From positions 1 to 64,000 of the forward strand of contig JAMKCH010041587.1 in NCBI GenBank assembly GCA_023653785.1: a DNA stretch of 64,000 nt. Direction: 5' to 3'. The notes beneath the pieces are model-generated. The model did no database searches. It was not told the DNA's origin and saw only the letters and a list, made by a program, of their open reading frames with translations. Positions 34,085 to 45,989 of the stretch are shown here, one piece after another; within the stretch, counting starts at the first letter, position 1; each line of letters begins with the position of its first letter. The position numbers and the translations under genes were made by a program. Source of the stretch: Ophioderma brevispina (taxonomy: Eukaryota; Echinodermata; Ophiuroidea; Amphilepidida; Ophiodermatidae).

Positions 34085-36690
34085 GCACAAATACGACACA
34101 CCCACCTATGAGCCTTGGGCCCTAGTTCTTTCGATCAAGTTTGGCTGCAATTGGCCCAAGCGTTTTGTCAGGAGATACAAAAAAGCAGTCAACCTAACAC
34201 ATGGACTAATGAGAGGAGGGGGAGGGCAAACAACACACGAGTTTCAAGACCCTATCACGTTGCCGCCCCCCCCCTGTTGTTATTAATCCTACCACCAATC
34301 CAATTACCGGCTTAAGTAATGCTATAATTGCCCTCGGCCACCCTCCCCACCACGATCTCAGCAGGAGGGAAATCGCTCTTCTGAAAGTGGCGCGGGGCAT
34401 GCTGGGAAGGATTTTTAACCAATTTTTGCAATTTCAGCCAAGCGCAGAAAACATGGGAGAAAATCTATACTACGACAACATAGGCTGACAAAATAGGAAA
34501 AACTGTAGTGCAATACAAAATGATACGTTTAGAAAATTTGATCATGTACGGTTTTGAGGATAAGGTTTCTAGATGTTTTCTCTATTTGACGAGTGCCGAG
34601 ATCATAATTTTTAGTGCAACCGCTGGGAAATGTGGGGAACATTGTACAATGGGGGGGGGGGGGGGGGTGGGCGGGGGGGGGTGGGGGGGTGAGGTTTACA
34701 AAAGGTAAATTTGAAAATGAAGTCAAATGTACCCCAATACATTGGTCTCGTTTAAATTATTAAAAATGGTATAGTCAGGCCCGTATTAACCAGGATTTGT
34801 TTAGGGATGACTTTTTACCCTCAGATTCGCCGGGGGGGGGGGGGGCGAATTTGGCAAGAGTGGTACTTTCTACCGAAATTTAAACTTTTTTTCTACCAAA
34901 ACACATAAACCATAATTTTTAGCCCTTTTATTTTTAGACCTAGGTTTTAACAGGTTTTTTTAACATGTTCAAAGTAGAAGATTCAGAGATTTCAAAATTA
35001 TTTTTTTTTGTGTAGTAAATAAAAAGAGTCAACTAGAACTTACAGCTACTCCCTAACATGCTCACTTCCAAGTAAGAGATGGATCGGATTTGGATGACGT
35101 CACTATGACGTCATAAGTAATAAAATTAAAATACGCATCTAGAAGAACAGTGATATTTTGCAGATTTAGTGGCAAATAAATATATTGTAACACTTAACAT
35201 TTTCCATCATGTAGAGACCTTATGATGTCAATATGAAAAATTTAGTATGTGTAATATTTTGGGATCAAAGGAAAGAGGAACACCTGCTAAGCGGGGATAT
35301 CATGTGACGTACTAGGCGTGTGGATTCCCTCCCGAAATGGGGGGGGTGGGGTGTGTTGCCACACCATATCCCCCTTTGGGATCACCCTGACATTTTGCTA
35401 TACCGGTAGTGTTTTTGATGGGGGGGCCACTGAAACGCGAACATAAATGTCAATTGGCAATTCCATTAACTCATTTGAACTGGGGGTTTTAGTAGGGCGA
35501 AAAGAATAGCAGAGGGAGAAGCGGAACACCACCCCACCTTCGGGAAGACGAGGGTTAATTATCTATAATGTATACATTTAATTAGGAATAAAGTAGGAAT
35601 TATCACACTAATAACTCAGAAGAAACAGACTTGGAAATCAACGTTCGACATGTATGGGCCTATCAAACAGCCACAACGGTAAACATATTCAACATAACCG
35701 GAAGTAACAATATTAAAATTGGGTGGGTTTTCGAGGTATAGAATTCCACGAATGGGCGCCGGCTTGGACACCAGTTCCGAAGTTATTTACTTTGTACAGG
35801 TACATTGACCTTCATAAACCGGTTCGCAGAGTCGGAAGTGATCGGAACATTCTATTATTTCACAAGATTTTTACCAATAACGGTCCACAAAATCACCCCA
35901 ATGCAAGCTTATTTTCTACAGTCGTAGATCCACAAAGGAATGACGGATTTCAGTGGGGTTTCGGTATTTTATGACAAAATTCTCCTCAATTTGGTTGTGA
36001 CAAACTTGCCAAAAAAAAAAGGAAAATTGAATGTACTATGCACTTACAACAACCCCTACAGTCAGGGGTCACAACATCCGTCAATTACAAAGTTTTTTGG
36101 ACAGCTTTCCCTTAGTCACTGCATCGACCGCGGGGCAAAGAGGATATAGATCACAAAAACGGTTCGGTGTATGCCACTGATACACATCGTTGACAGCTTT
36201 GTCGAGATGAATTGGTAATCGAATTAGATAATTGTGGTTTTCGCGTTGTTTTCTTATCTCTTTATGTCCATGACCTAAACCAACAACCTAACCAAAAATG
36301 GAAGCAATCAAGACACACAAAATGACCACACAGAAGAATGTCTATCGCAAAACCCCATACCCTAGACCAGGGGGAATAAATAGGCTCATTTAAGATCACA
36401 TATCGTAATGTCGGGGGGCACCGTGAGTCTTTTTTTGAATACTTCTTTTTTGTTGGGTCAGAGTGGACAATCACCATGAATTGGTTAAAATGAAATGGAC
36501 TTTAAACACAGAAACTATGTGATTTTTTTTATTTCACACTTAAAAACTATTAACTTACAAAAAACATTTACCACGGGTAATCTATATGACAACATGTTAT
36601 GGTAATGCATAAAATCATAACTACAACTAATTAGCTTGACCACTCTACAATAAATTGAGAATGTCATTAAAATGAGGTTTTTTGTATAAT
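34085..36690. other. unassigned, with G runs at 34.65-34.69 and 34.83-34.84 kb
   Basis: No gene recognised. G-rich patches at 34,651-34,690, 34,830-34,845 and 35,340-35,350. The text after the G run at 34,690 ('gtgaggtttacaaaaggtaaatt') resembles that after the G run at 40,171 ('gtaacattgatacatggtaaatt'), suggesting a dispersed repeat. Confidence 0.4.
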
Positions 36691-36699
36691 ACATAAAAA

Positions 36700-37928
36700 A
36701 CCAATTTCGAGAGTTACGATCTTAATGCACTCATGCGACGATTATAGTCAGGGAGAACGTTCATGTGACCGTACAGTTGAGTATGGACACAATGTTTTTG
36801 CTGAAAATTATAGATTAGGGTGTGTAGAATAAGAATCTGCCGGGTGCCATCTGGGCATCCTTGAGCATTTTGAGAAACCCAAGATGGCGTCGCCATAAAT
36901 GATAATTATCTGTTCAACCCTATGTTATCAAACTATGCAGTTACTAGATATACTATAGGATCCAATGAACAAGTGTATGGCACTTGTAACTGTAAAGCCA
37001 TACTTCAAATTCAAAATGGAAGCCAAATCCAATAATTTTAAAATATGCCCTATAACAGCAAATACCTGCGATAAAAATAGACTTGCAGTACTTAGGTTAT
37101 GTTGCTAGACACAATAAATATATTTCTGACACTTTTAAAATTGTAACATGACGTCAATCAATATGGCATCCAAGAACATCTTCAAAAAATACTTGACACA
37201 AATTTATAAGTATTACAGATCGAAATTAATGCGTCAATGACATTAGAAATATACCTTTGATCCTAACCAATGTACAACATACATTTCAATTTGTTTTAAA
37301 TGCGCCAAAGTCAAAATAAAACTAATATGGTGCAAAGTTGTCAAAATACCATAGAAATTACATTTCCTTACATATATATATTGCACTCAATTTATAATTT
37401 GACCCATTTTATTACCTGGTATCACTTGGTTATGATCATATACATTTCTAATTGTTTCATTGACACAATAGTTTATACTTGAAGGTAATATTTAAAAATC
37501 AGAAATACATTTATTGTGTATAACAACATGATTTAAGTACTTCATTTAATTTTTATCGCAGGTATTTGCTGTTATAGGGCATATTTTAAAATGATTAAAT
37601 TTGACTTCCATTTTGAATTTGAAGTATGACTTAATGTTATAAGTGGTATGCACTTGTTTATTGAATCCTATAGTATATTTACTAACACCATAGTTTGATA
37701 ATATAGGGTTGAATAGATAATTATAATTTATGGCGACGCCATCTTGGATTTCTCAAAATGCTCAAGGATGCTCAGTTATCACCCGACAGATTCTTATTCT
37801 ACACACCCTAATCTATCATTTTCAGCAAAAAAATTGTCTCAATACTCAACTTTACGGTCAGGCCATAAGTTGGACCATATCTCCCCGACTATTATTACTC
37901 ATATAACATCATTAAGACACAATTTTTG
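36700..37928. mobile_element. 1.2-kb foldback element with arms of about 500 bp
   Basis: The left arm, about 36,700-37,270, is the reverse complement of about 37,430-37,928. Matching tracts include TAAGAATCTGCCGGGTG with CACCCGACAGATTCTTA, AAGATGGCGTCGCCATAAAT with ATTTATGGCGACGCCATCTT, CCTATAACAGCAAATACCTG with CAGGTATTTGCTGTTATAGG, and ACAATAAATATATTTCTGA with TCAGAAATACATTTATTGT. The unpaired centre is about 160 bp. There is no transposase; the minus frame at 36,714-36,896 and the plus frame at 37,744-37,929 are mirror images of each other. Confidence 0.9.
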
Positions 37929-38375
37929 AGTTTATTGGGCGATAAAATACCTTCCCTAGTTACCGCAATATTTCTACCTGACAGAGTGCTAACACTATTA
38001 CTGTGTCACGTACTTTGTCATGCAGCTCCTGTACATGTATATGTTGAAAGGCACACGAGGAAATCTTCTGAGGGTATAAATTTCTCTAAATTTGCACTTC
38101 ATTTGCTATATTGCTCACCCTGGATGATGTTAAAGTAGCAACGAGGGATTTTGAGGTATCCGTATTTTCTGCCATGTGTAGTGGTTTCATACAGATTGCA
38201 AAATAGATCTCTTACGGCTTCTTACCTTTTATTTGGATACAGAAATGTCTTAAAATTGAAAACAAAAGGTGATTGTTAGTATTCATGTACACTGATTGTG
38301 TATTCGTGCTAGTAACAAGCGAGCTGTCAAATCGTGCTATACGTGAAGTTCTTGCATAGTTAAATTTCGTTGTGC
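37929..38375. other. unassigned
   Basis: Nothing recognised. Confidence 0.35.
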
Positions 38376-38540
38376 TCACACATGCGCACACGTATATTCG
38401 CACGCACGTACGCACGCGCTGGAGTCTCTCCCAGCTTCTCGCACGTACATACAAAACACATACACACAAACATACATACACACACACACAAATATATATA
38501 TCCTCACCTTAAATCCTCACACACATCCCCATGCCACACA
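38376..38540. repeat. CACG/CACA-rich simple sequence
   Basis: Imperfect CGCACGTA and CACACA tracts; the frames across it are low-complexity. Confidence 0.8.
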
Positions 38541-38883
38541 CCCACATGGGCATACTAATTACTCTTTTACACACATGGTAGTTTTTATCTTTTGAGTCAA
38601 TTATGATTATGGATTGTAATTAGTACAATATTATTTACAATTGATCACAACACTCTTCAAATAAACTACTTTCTCATTTATCTTTTTATCACGGTCATGA
38701 CAACAAATGTTTCAATCACTGGCATTACCGTAACTCAATTTATGAATTCATAGAATTAATGAATGTGTTAAAGGAATTCTATCGTATACCACACTTCAGA
38801 ATTTACTTAAAATATTTAGAACACGAATCGATGAAATGGCATGTGTATTTTATTGTATATAAATACCGATTCACACGAGAGCA

Positions 38884-39065
38884 TGTCTGGCGCAACGGAT
38901 AAAACGCAGGACTCGAAGAACATCGTATATCGTGAGTTCGAGCCCCGCTGCGGCCAGCGTTTTATTTGTCCCTTGGCAAGATACTTAATCTCAATTTCCT
39001 CGTCGACACAAACGAAATCTGGGGAGCTGTTAGTGGGAATAGCTAGGAATATGTCACGGTCTAAT
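38884..39065 (+). mobile_element. tRNA-derived SINE-like element
   Basis: The head has TCTGGCGCAACGGATAAAAC (A-box region) and GTGAGTTCGAGCCCCGC (B box/T arm); CTGGC at the start pairs with GCCAG at about 38,955-38,959, as an acceptor stem would. The body 'tgtcccttggcaagatactt' then 'aatctcaatttcct' is of the type following tRNA heads in marine-animal SINEs. The anticodon arm is disrupted, so it is not a functional tRNA. Confidence 0.6.
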
Positions 39066-39880
39066 GGATAGTTGGATCGCCTAACCGGCTGCCGCCTAGA
39101 AGAAGCAAAAATGATTTTGTGCTATTTCTTTCTAGTGGCAGCGAAATTAAGCGCGTTATCTTATGGCAAAGGCTACTGGTATTTATTTATTTTATACGAT
39201 ATAATTCCTTTATTTAAATTATTGAACACCAACAGTCATGTGATTGGTTGCATGATTCCTGCAAATAAGGTCCCAGGCTATCTCTTCCGTAGTTTCCTGG
39301 TTGCGCAACTGACAAGTCTATCCATATACTCCGTGCGTGAGAAGTAAACTAGGCACTTCAACATGTTCGTGATGATCAATCAGCCGCCATTTCCTCTTTA
39401 TATACAATATATTAGCACCAGTTTTTTTTCAACAAAAAAACAGATATTTCAGAATCATGAATGGAACGCTTCCATTCAAAGTGATGTCATAACAGATGGG
39501 AAGGAAGTCGTGACGATTGTACGGAAGCTATTAGATTCAAGATGCCCGGTAACGTTTATTACTTATAGTAATTAACGTTGCCAATATCTATATAACGTTT
39601 CCCATGAAACGTTACCATATCGATATCTTGCTATTTTTGTATTGACATAGCCAATTTGTGTCCAAATGAAAACTACTGACAATGCATTGCGTCGTTATTC
39701 AGTGGAGCTGCAAATTGGCTCTTGTCAATTACAAACACTAGGCAAGAGGGTGCGATGTGCACTTAGAGAACTACTTTATTCAGTGTATATGAAGAATTTC
39801 AGCTATAGCAAAACGATCTAAAATGCCATTGTGAGATTTTCTCTTTATAGTACAAGACATATGATAATCTTTAATTTCCT
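39066..39880. other. unassigned
   Basis: 'ataacgtttcccatgaaacgttac' near 39,592-39,614 is a small palindrome. No gene is recognised. Confidence 0.35.
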
Positions 39881-39882
39881 CT

Positions 39883-40064
39883 CAGTGGCGTAGGGGCAAA
39901 ATGGGGGCACATAGATTTTCAGGGGGGCAAGTATATATTAAAATTTGGTTAGTATAGTTATGGCCTATTAAACACTAATTTTTTCAGGGGGGCAAGAGGG
40001 GGAACAAGATTCCCCACGGGGGGTGCAGCTGCCCCCCTGCCCCCCCCCCGGGCTACGGCCACTG
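39883..40064. mobile_element. 182-bp MITE-like element, CAGTGGCGTAG ends
   Basis: Begins CAGTGGCGTAGGGGC and ends GGGCTACGGCCACTG, an imperfect inverted pair. The interior is rich in G runs and ends with C runs. Flanks TTTCCTCT and CTTATTCT match at about 5 of 8 positions, so a target duplication is unproven. The ends resemble hAT-type MITEs. Confidence 0.55.
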
Positions 40065-42699
40065 CTTATTCTAGAAGTTTTGGAGAAGAATGTTTCTATA
40101 GTTTTGCAGGATCTGAATCGGATTGTTTGATCCAACCACTGGGGAACATTTGATTTTTTTTTAAAATCAGGTGGGGGGGTAACATTGATACATGGTAAAT
40201 TTTGAAACCAGGTCAATTGTGTTTAGGATGCAACCATAATGGTTTTGTTATATGGATTAAACAGAATAATTTGTCATATGAATCCGACCTTACTGTACAC
40301 AGTCCTTATTAAGTTTCGAGGTCATATTAATTTTACCCTCTATGATTTTTACAAATTTTGTCCCCACATTTTCCAAATGTTTGGACCCCAAAATTTGATC
40401 AAAACCCTTCAAATTTTGGAAAAACATCTTTGAACCTTCTTCCCCAAACTTCGAGAATAGGATTCTCATTTAGAATAACTCCCAGTCCCAGAAAAGTGAT
40501 ACCTCAGATAGCGTGTAAAAAAGGAAAGAACTCCGGCGGGTGACACTTGCATGTGGTGTACAATGTCCATAGACGATTTGCAGGCATAGTAATGCAGTGA
40601 GATGAATCTTGAAAAGAAAGCCAAACAATGTTTAAAAATCATCGCCGGGTTGAAAAAGTTACCTAATCCACCTTAACGGAGATTGGTAAATGCATAATGT
40701 AGGCCTATATCGTATTTTACATAAACGAATAATCCTAACCCTAAATTTTGATGGCCTTCTTATACATTTAGAAAAAAATACTTTCAACCTGTAAAAAATA
40801 AATTTTTAGCTTTCTTTTCAGAGTTAATATTATGCCCATAGTAATAAGCCCACCATGTAACGATTAGTAACCTGATTATTTATGCATAGGACGTAATCGG
40901 GAGATGCGTAGCGGAACAACTCACGTACGACCGGTGATCCATAAGCTACGGATTTCATGCAGATCAATGTGCAGTATGCATCCACTTCGTTGATCGAGTT
41001 GTCCTATCCCGATTTATTTAGGGATCCCTGCCCCAGACTTTCTTCTTTCCATTGGAATAAAAAATAGTAAACAACTTTTGTGGATCTCCGGGCGGTAGGG
41101 TGACAATCTGTTGTATTAAAAAAAAGCATTTTTTACAGTGTCGAAACATTGTTTTTTTCTTTGTCGTCTCGTTTTATCCGGGCCACACACCTCTTGAGAT
41201 GGTTTGTGTGTACTTGTATATATAATAAACTCTTATTTATTCTTAAAATGATTGTTTTGCTAATTTTTTACCAGATGAATATGCATAAGAGCGAGACTTC
41301 GGCTAATAAACTAGACGATCCTTATAATCAAAACCGTTAACACGTTCTGAAAAAAAAAGGCACACGCGATGTAGCCCACCATTAGATCATTTATTTTATA
41401 AAGCGATAATTACATAATAGCGATTGAAAGTAACAGTATGCTATAATTGTAAATCGAACATTAGCACATTAAAGAATGAAACCTACAAAAAAATAAAACG
41501 CCAAACCACGAAGTAATTTATATCATCTCCCATAGCTTCCGTTTTGTTCTTTGAATTCGCGAAGGCAAACGCGGGCACGCGTACTGGCGATCGGTAGTCA
41601 GTTTAATGGCGCCTTCTCACAATTAGCAATACCATTATGGTGAATGTTCAACGACCACTTTAACAAGAATATGAAGTTTACGTCATCCGTAAACAAAAAT
41701 AGATAGAAAAAAAAGGTACGGTAGTTAACATGGTTACCCCCCCGGACCCCCCCCCCCCCCCGCCCCCCCCCACGTGGAAATGAGGAAATTCTACGGTGGT
41801 CGCTCGACGTCAATTGTCGTTTTCAGGTGTAGTGCATGTGTGTCTACGATTTCAGTTGTGGTTTCATCGGGGTAATTCATCACGGTTTTGTATGGTACAT
41901 TTTGTATCTATCATTATCCTCAATCCATACAAGACCTCTGAATTGATTGAAATGTCTTTTCTCCTCCATTTAATTATCTCAACATGTATGAAGGCAGTAC
42001 AAATAAATACATCATGTTGACTTCGAGAAAGTGTTCTCAATCATCCAAAGGCCGGTACTTTCTTGAGATGTAGCATGCGCCATTTTGATAATCCACCGAG
42101 TACCGTATCGTGCTATTTATACAAAATAGGTGATTAATATCTCGTCAAGTTCAGGAAAATATCTCGATCAACCTGAAAAAAGTGTAAGATAAACTCAATT
42201 ATTCTCAATTGATCTATCAATGCATCCATTTGACATCAAGCTTAATTAAAATGCCCTGACTTAATGTATGGACAATATCGTCAGTATCCCATCAAATAAT
42301 TTTCTTGTGTAAAGTGCGTGGTTGTTGCTTGCCTTCAATAGAATAAGATTTTTCGGCTATTAACGAAAGCTTGATATTATTGGTCATCTGGGGGAAAACA
42401 TTCAAAACACACAATCAATGACGATTTTAGTCTGTTTTTTAAAATCAATATGTAATATTGATACTTTTTGTGTATTTTTGTTGTTGCAATGTTGCCATTT
42501 CTACAGCTGAAAAGTTTTGTATGTTGATGTTTTGTGTGTCAAGTGCATATTCTATGGTGAAAAATATCCTGTGATAATATCTAATTCTATGTTTGCAAAA
42601 ATTGAAGTCTTGAACGCCGTTTTCAACCATACAGAGAATATCATAAAAGAAAACAAGAAAATTCCATGTCGCAACGACTTATAGCAAAATTTGATAATC
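40065..42699. other. unassigned, with C run at 41.74-41.77 kb
   Basis: No gene recognised. 'aatcctaaccctaaa' near 40,730 is a short telomere-like motif without repetition. Confidence 0.4.
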
Positions 42700-44525
42700 A
42701 AAGTAGTACCTGGTTGAGGTTTAAATTTTGATCTCAACACAAAATATTGAATCTTTGTACTAAATTTTCAGTCGGGAGGATAATATATGCGAGCTGTTTG
42801 GCGCAAAGAGTGACCCAATTTAAGAGCACATGACCTTTGGGACATCGTGACAACAAAAATGGGTCATAGACTCTTGGTAACTTGTGTTGGGCCCCGTCTC
42901 ATTAGTGTAGGTTGCGTGCCCTATTGTAACATAGGGAATACTTACTCCAGTTCGAAATATCTTGGATCCCGGTTCGTATCCGCACCTCCTCCAAGGAAAC
43001 CTGATGACCTGGTGATTCGATGTGGATTGTGTGGGGACAATTCAGACGTATCGAGCTAGGGCGGCGTGTTATGAAAAGCCATTTTTTAGTGATCTTCAGT
43101 GTCCACCTATGTAAGCGTCCTTACATTGGGCAGTATTTGCCTTTGTGAGTTTCCTTTGACTAGGCTATATAGTACACCGAGCGGGCAAGTCCTTCTGTTC
43201 AGTTTTGTCGTTAGTGCGAAATTCTAGTTGTCTTAGGTTTGAGAGGTTGAAACACACTACGCACCAGGTAGTTCTTCAAAGGTTCTTTTGGAGTGGGTTC
43301 AGAAAGTCATGGATGTGTAAGGCAAAACAACCTGTCCTTTACACTTATACGCACCTGCTTCAGTGTTTTAAGATCTTTCTTTCTTAGGTTTAGAGCTCTG
43401 TCAAAAGCCCACTTGGGATAGCCACATTTATTTAATGCACTATTAATATGTGACTTTTCCTCTTTTTGTCAGGGGGATCCGATACAATACTTTCAGTTCT
43501 GTAATGGAGAGTCATAATGACACCCAATTTGTGCTGAACTGGATGGTAGATGAAAATTTCAGATATGGTCTGTGTGAGTTGGTTTGCGGAAGATCGGATT
43601 TTTAAGGCTACGTCCAGCGTATTTCTGTTGAGGGTACAGAAACGCGGAGGGAGCATGTCTATTGACCTCTGTCGTGACTTGTGGATACGGGAGTCTAAAC
43701 GAGTCAGATAGGTCAGATGCGTCTGTAAAAAACTCTTGCGCATACTGTTTCTTCAGTTTTGTGTGCGTGTCATACAACATATCTATTACCACAATCATAA
43801 CCATAAAGGGGAATGCGGGCCGCACTCTAATGTCTTTTTGTTCTAACAATTCCATATAACTATTCACACAATCATGACCAATTGGGGAAAACTGCGCCAT
43901 GGGATTTGTTGATATAGGTTATCCATTGTAGATGAAATATGTACACCTTAGACAAACCTCAAGTATGATGAATATTGGAAGATAGGAGTCGTCCTAGTAC
44001 CAAGTGTACTGTATTCGTCCAAAAACTTGCATAATAATCCTAGCTCTTTGTCTCAGGGAGACGATGTGAAAAGAGCAGTGACGTCGTAATCGATCGAAGT
44101 TCTTCGTCCTCTCAAATTTTGTCTTTATTTTTCCGCGAAAATCTTGGAATTAGTAACATGGCTATGTGGTTGTTACCAACCAACGGTGACAATATGTCGG
44201 CTAAGGTTTGGTTTGGCTATAAGGTTTTGTCACAATTGGTAAGTGATGGTGTGGAACAATAACAACTTACTATCGGTCTGAGCGGTGTGTATTTCTTGTG
44301 AATTTTAGGTATCCCATAGAATTTGGGTGGCGTTTCAGTGGTTAGGGTAGAGTTTTCTGTATTAAGAGTCTACTACCAGATTTTGGTGTCACGGTCCCAA
44401 AGGGCATGTGCTCTTAATTGCTCTTAAATTGGGTCCCACTCTGCTGAACGAGGCGAAAGCTATCTCGACGGAAAATTAAAGGTACCCAATATTTTGGTGT
44501 TGAGATCAAAAGTTTTAAACTAGCC
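42700..44525 (-). mobile_element. Penelope-like element copy 2a (RT C-terminal part plus GIY-YIG), inverted ends
   Basis: The same element type as 45,990-47,680, more heavily indel-damaged. Minus-strand motifs are 'THTKLKKQYAQEF' just after the RT catalytic site (about 43,775-43,735), 'IFRKPTHTD' (about 43,590-43,565), 'HPVQHKLGVIMTLHYRTESI' (about 43,545-43,485), and GIY-YIG remnants near 43,130-42,960. The RT N-terminal part, with 'FYGIPKIHKK', lies at about 44,325-44,290. The ends are inverted: ATTTTGATCTCAACACAAAA at 42,725 against GTGTTGAGATCAAAAGTTTT at 44,500, and TTTAAGAGCACATGACCTTT at 42,820 against its complement near 44,405. Confidence 0.82.
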
Positions 44526-44730
44526 AAATAATGTTATACCACCAGATGAACTTTCATAATGTTAAAAGTAGCTACCATTAGAAATATAATACTTACTTTT
44601 CTACAAATATTTTGGACATAATTTCTGTTCTAACAGTCATAATCACTTGAAATTTCCTTGATGAACTCAGTACGTGTTATGAGACTTAAGTGTATATGGG
44701 TTTCCAAATCGGAGTATTTGTAATAGTCAA

Positions 44731-45105
44731 CACTGTTAAAAATTTTTCCGTAAATTAAGGAAAACAGATTTTCCGGAAATTTACGAAAAATCTGTTATAG
44801 AAACAATAAAAATAAAAACAAAAAACATAAAAATAGCTAAAAATGTTAATTTACGGAAATATTCAAAAATTTTTTATTTTTTGAAAACACTCCGGACTTG
44901 TTTTTTTTGGTTCCGTAATTTTAAATTAGGAAAAAATTCTTGTTAGAATACATATTTTTGTTCCATAATATGAGACAAATTTCTGTAAACTTACGTCAAA
45001 GTTCCGTATAGAACAGAGAAATTTCTTGTAATTACCCTACAAAATGATTGGAAATACTGTTGCCAGAAATTTCCGTTTAAATTTACGGAAATATTTTTTA
45101 CAGTG
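44731..45105. mobile_element. 375-bp MITE, CACTGT ends, present in one of two tandem copies
   Basis: Starts CACTGTTAAAAATTTTTCCG and ends CGGAAATATTTTTTACAGTG, inverted with respect to each other. The interior has several further palindromes built from TTTCCGTAAATT. The corresponding place in unit 2 (about 47,920) reads 'agtcaataattaattgca' without the insertion, giving an empty site. The target duplication is short, perhaps two bases. Confidence 0.82.
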
Positions 45106-45989
45106 AATATTATTGATGAGCCACGCCACTTTGACTAAATCATAAAGGCAATTCCACTGAATAAGGGCAAGCCGTAGTGTCTTACTAATCTGCACTAAAT
45201 GTAGCTTCTAGTAACCAACATTATCTTAAAATTTATACAAAATAAATCTAATAGATGGCGGAAATGCATTCTGCTCTGCTAACCACATCAAGGGCGGAAG
45301 AAAAGACCTGGGTGATGTGAAATTATTAAAAACTTGAAAATAATAATAATCCAATACTGTTATAAAAGTTGACCATTTTCTGAAAATGAATAAACGCTCA
45401 CCTTCAATTTCCCAACTATCAGTGGACCAATTCAACCCAGTATAGGGAAGGAAGAACACAATTAAGGTTTTTCATTCTTTCAAGTGCACAGCCATGTTAT
45501 TGTAGGCAGTGGAAAAGATTTCACGTGTTATCACCTCCCGACTTTTCCCACCCCAGATCGAGGAATTTGTTCATGACCTAAAGCGCAAAAATAATCTTGT
45601 CTCGTTTCACTGCTAAAAATTCTTGAAACTGCTATAGTGTTGTGTTCAAGTACTTTGATCGTTATAGTTCATAATTTATTCGAAAAAAAAGGAAAAAAAG
45701 ACGAACAAAGCGACCATGAAAGAAGTTGTTTGGCCGGTTTTTGACCTAACAACGTTGTGAAAAACCCAAAACCTTTAACTGAATTGTTTAAACTTAATCC
45801 AATGAAATTCGCCGCGTTTTCGAACAAAACAAAAAGTCCACGGTCTATTCAAAGCCCTATATATACTATCTATGTAAAGCGTTGGTATCGCATATGGCTG
45901 GGATTTAAATAAAAACCACAACACATTTTTTAAAGTAATATTGGCAGATTATTAAAGTCTTCCAAACAAGAGGAGATTCACTACTAGTA

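Noticed and set aside
26356..34090. Target-site duplication of the LTR element
   Set aside because: Flanks GAATC and GCACA do not match; the left flank is itself an LTR fragment.
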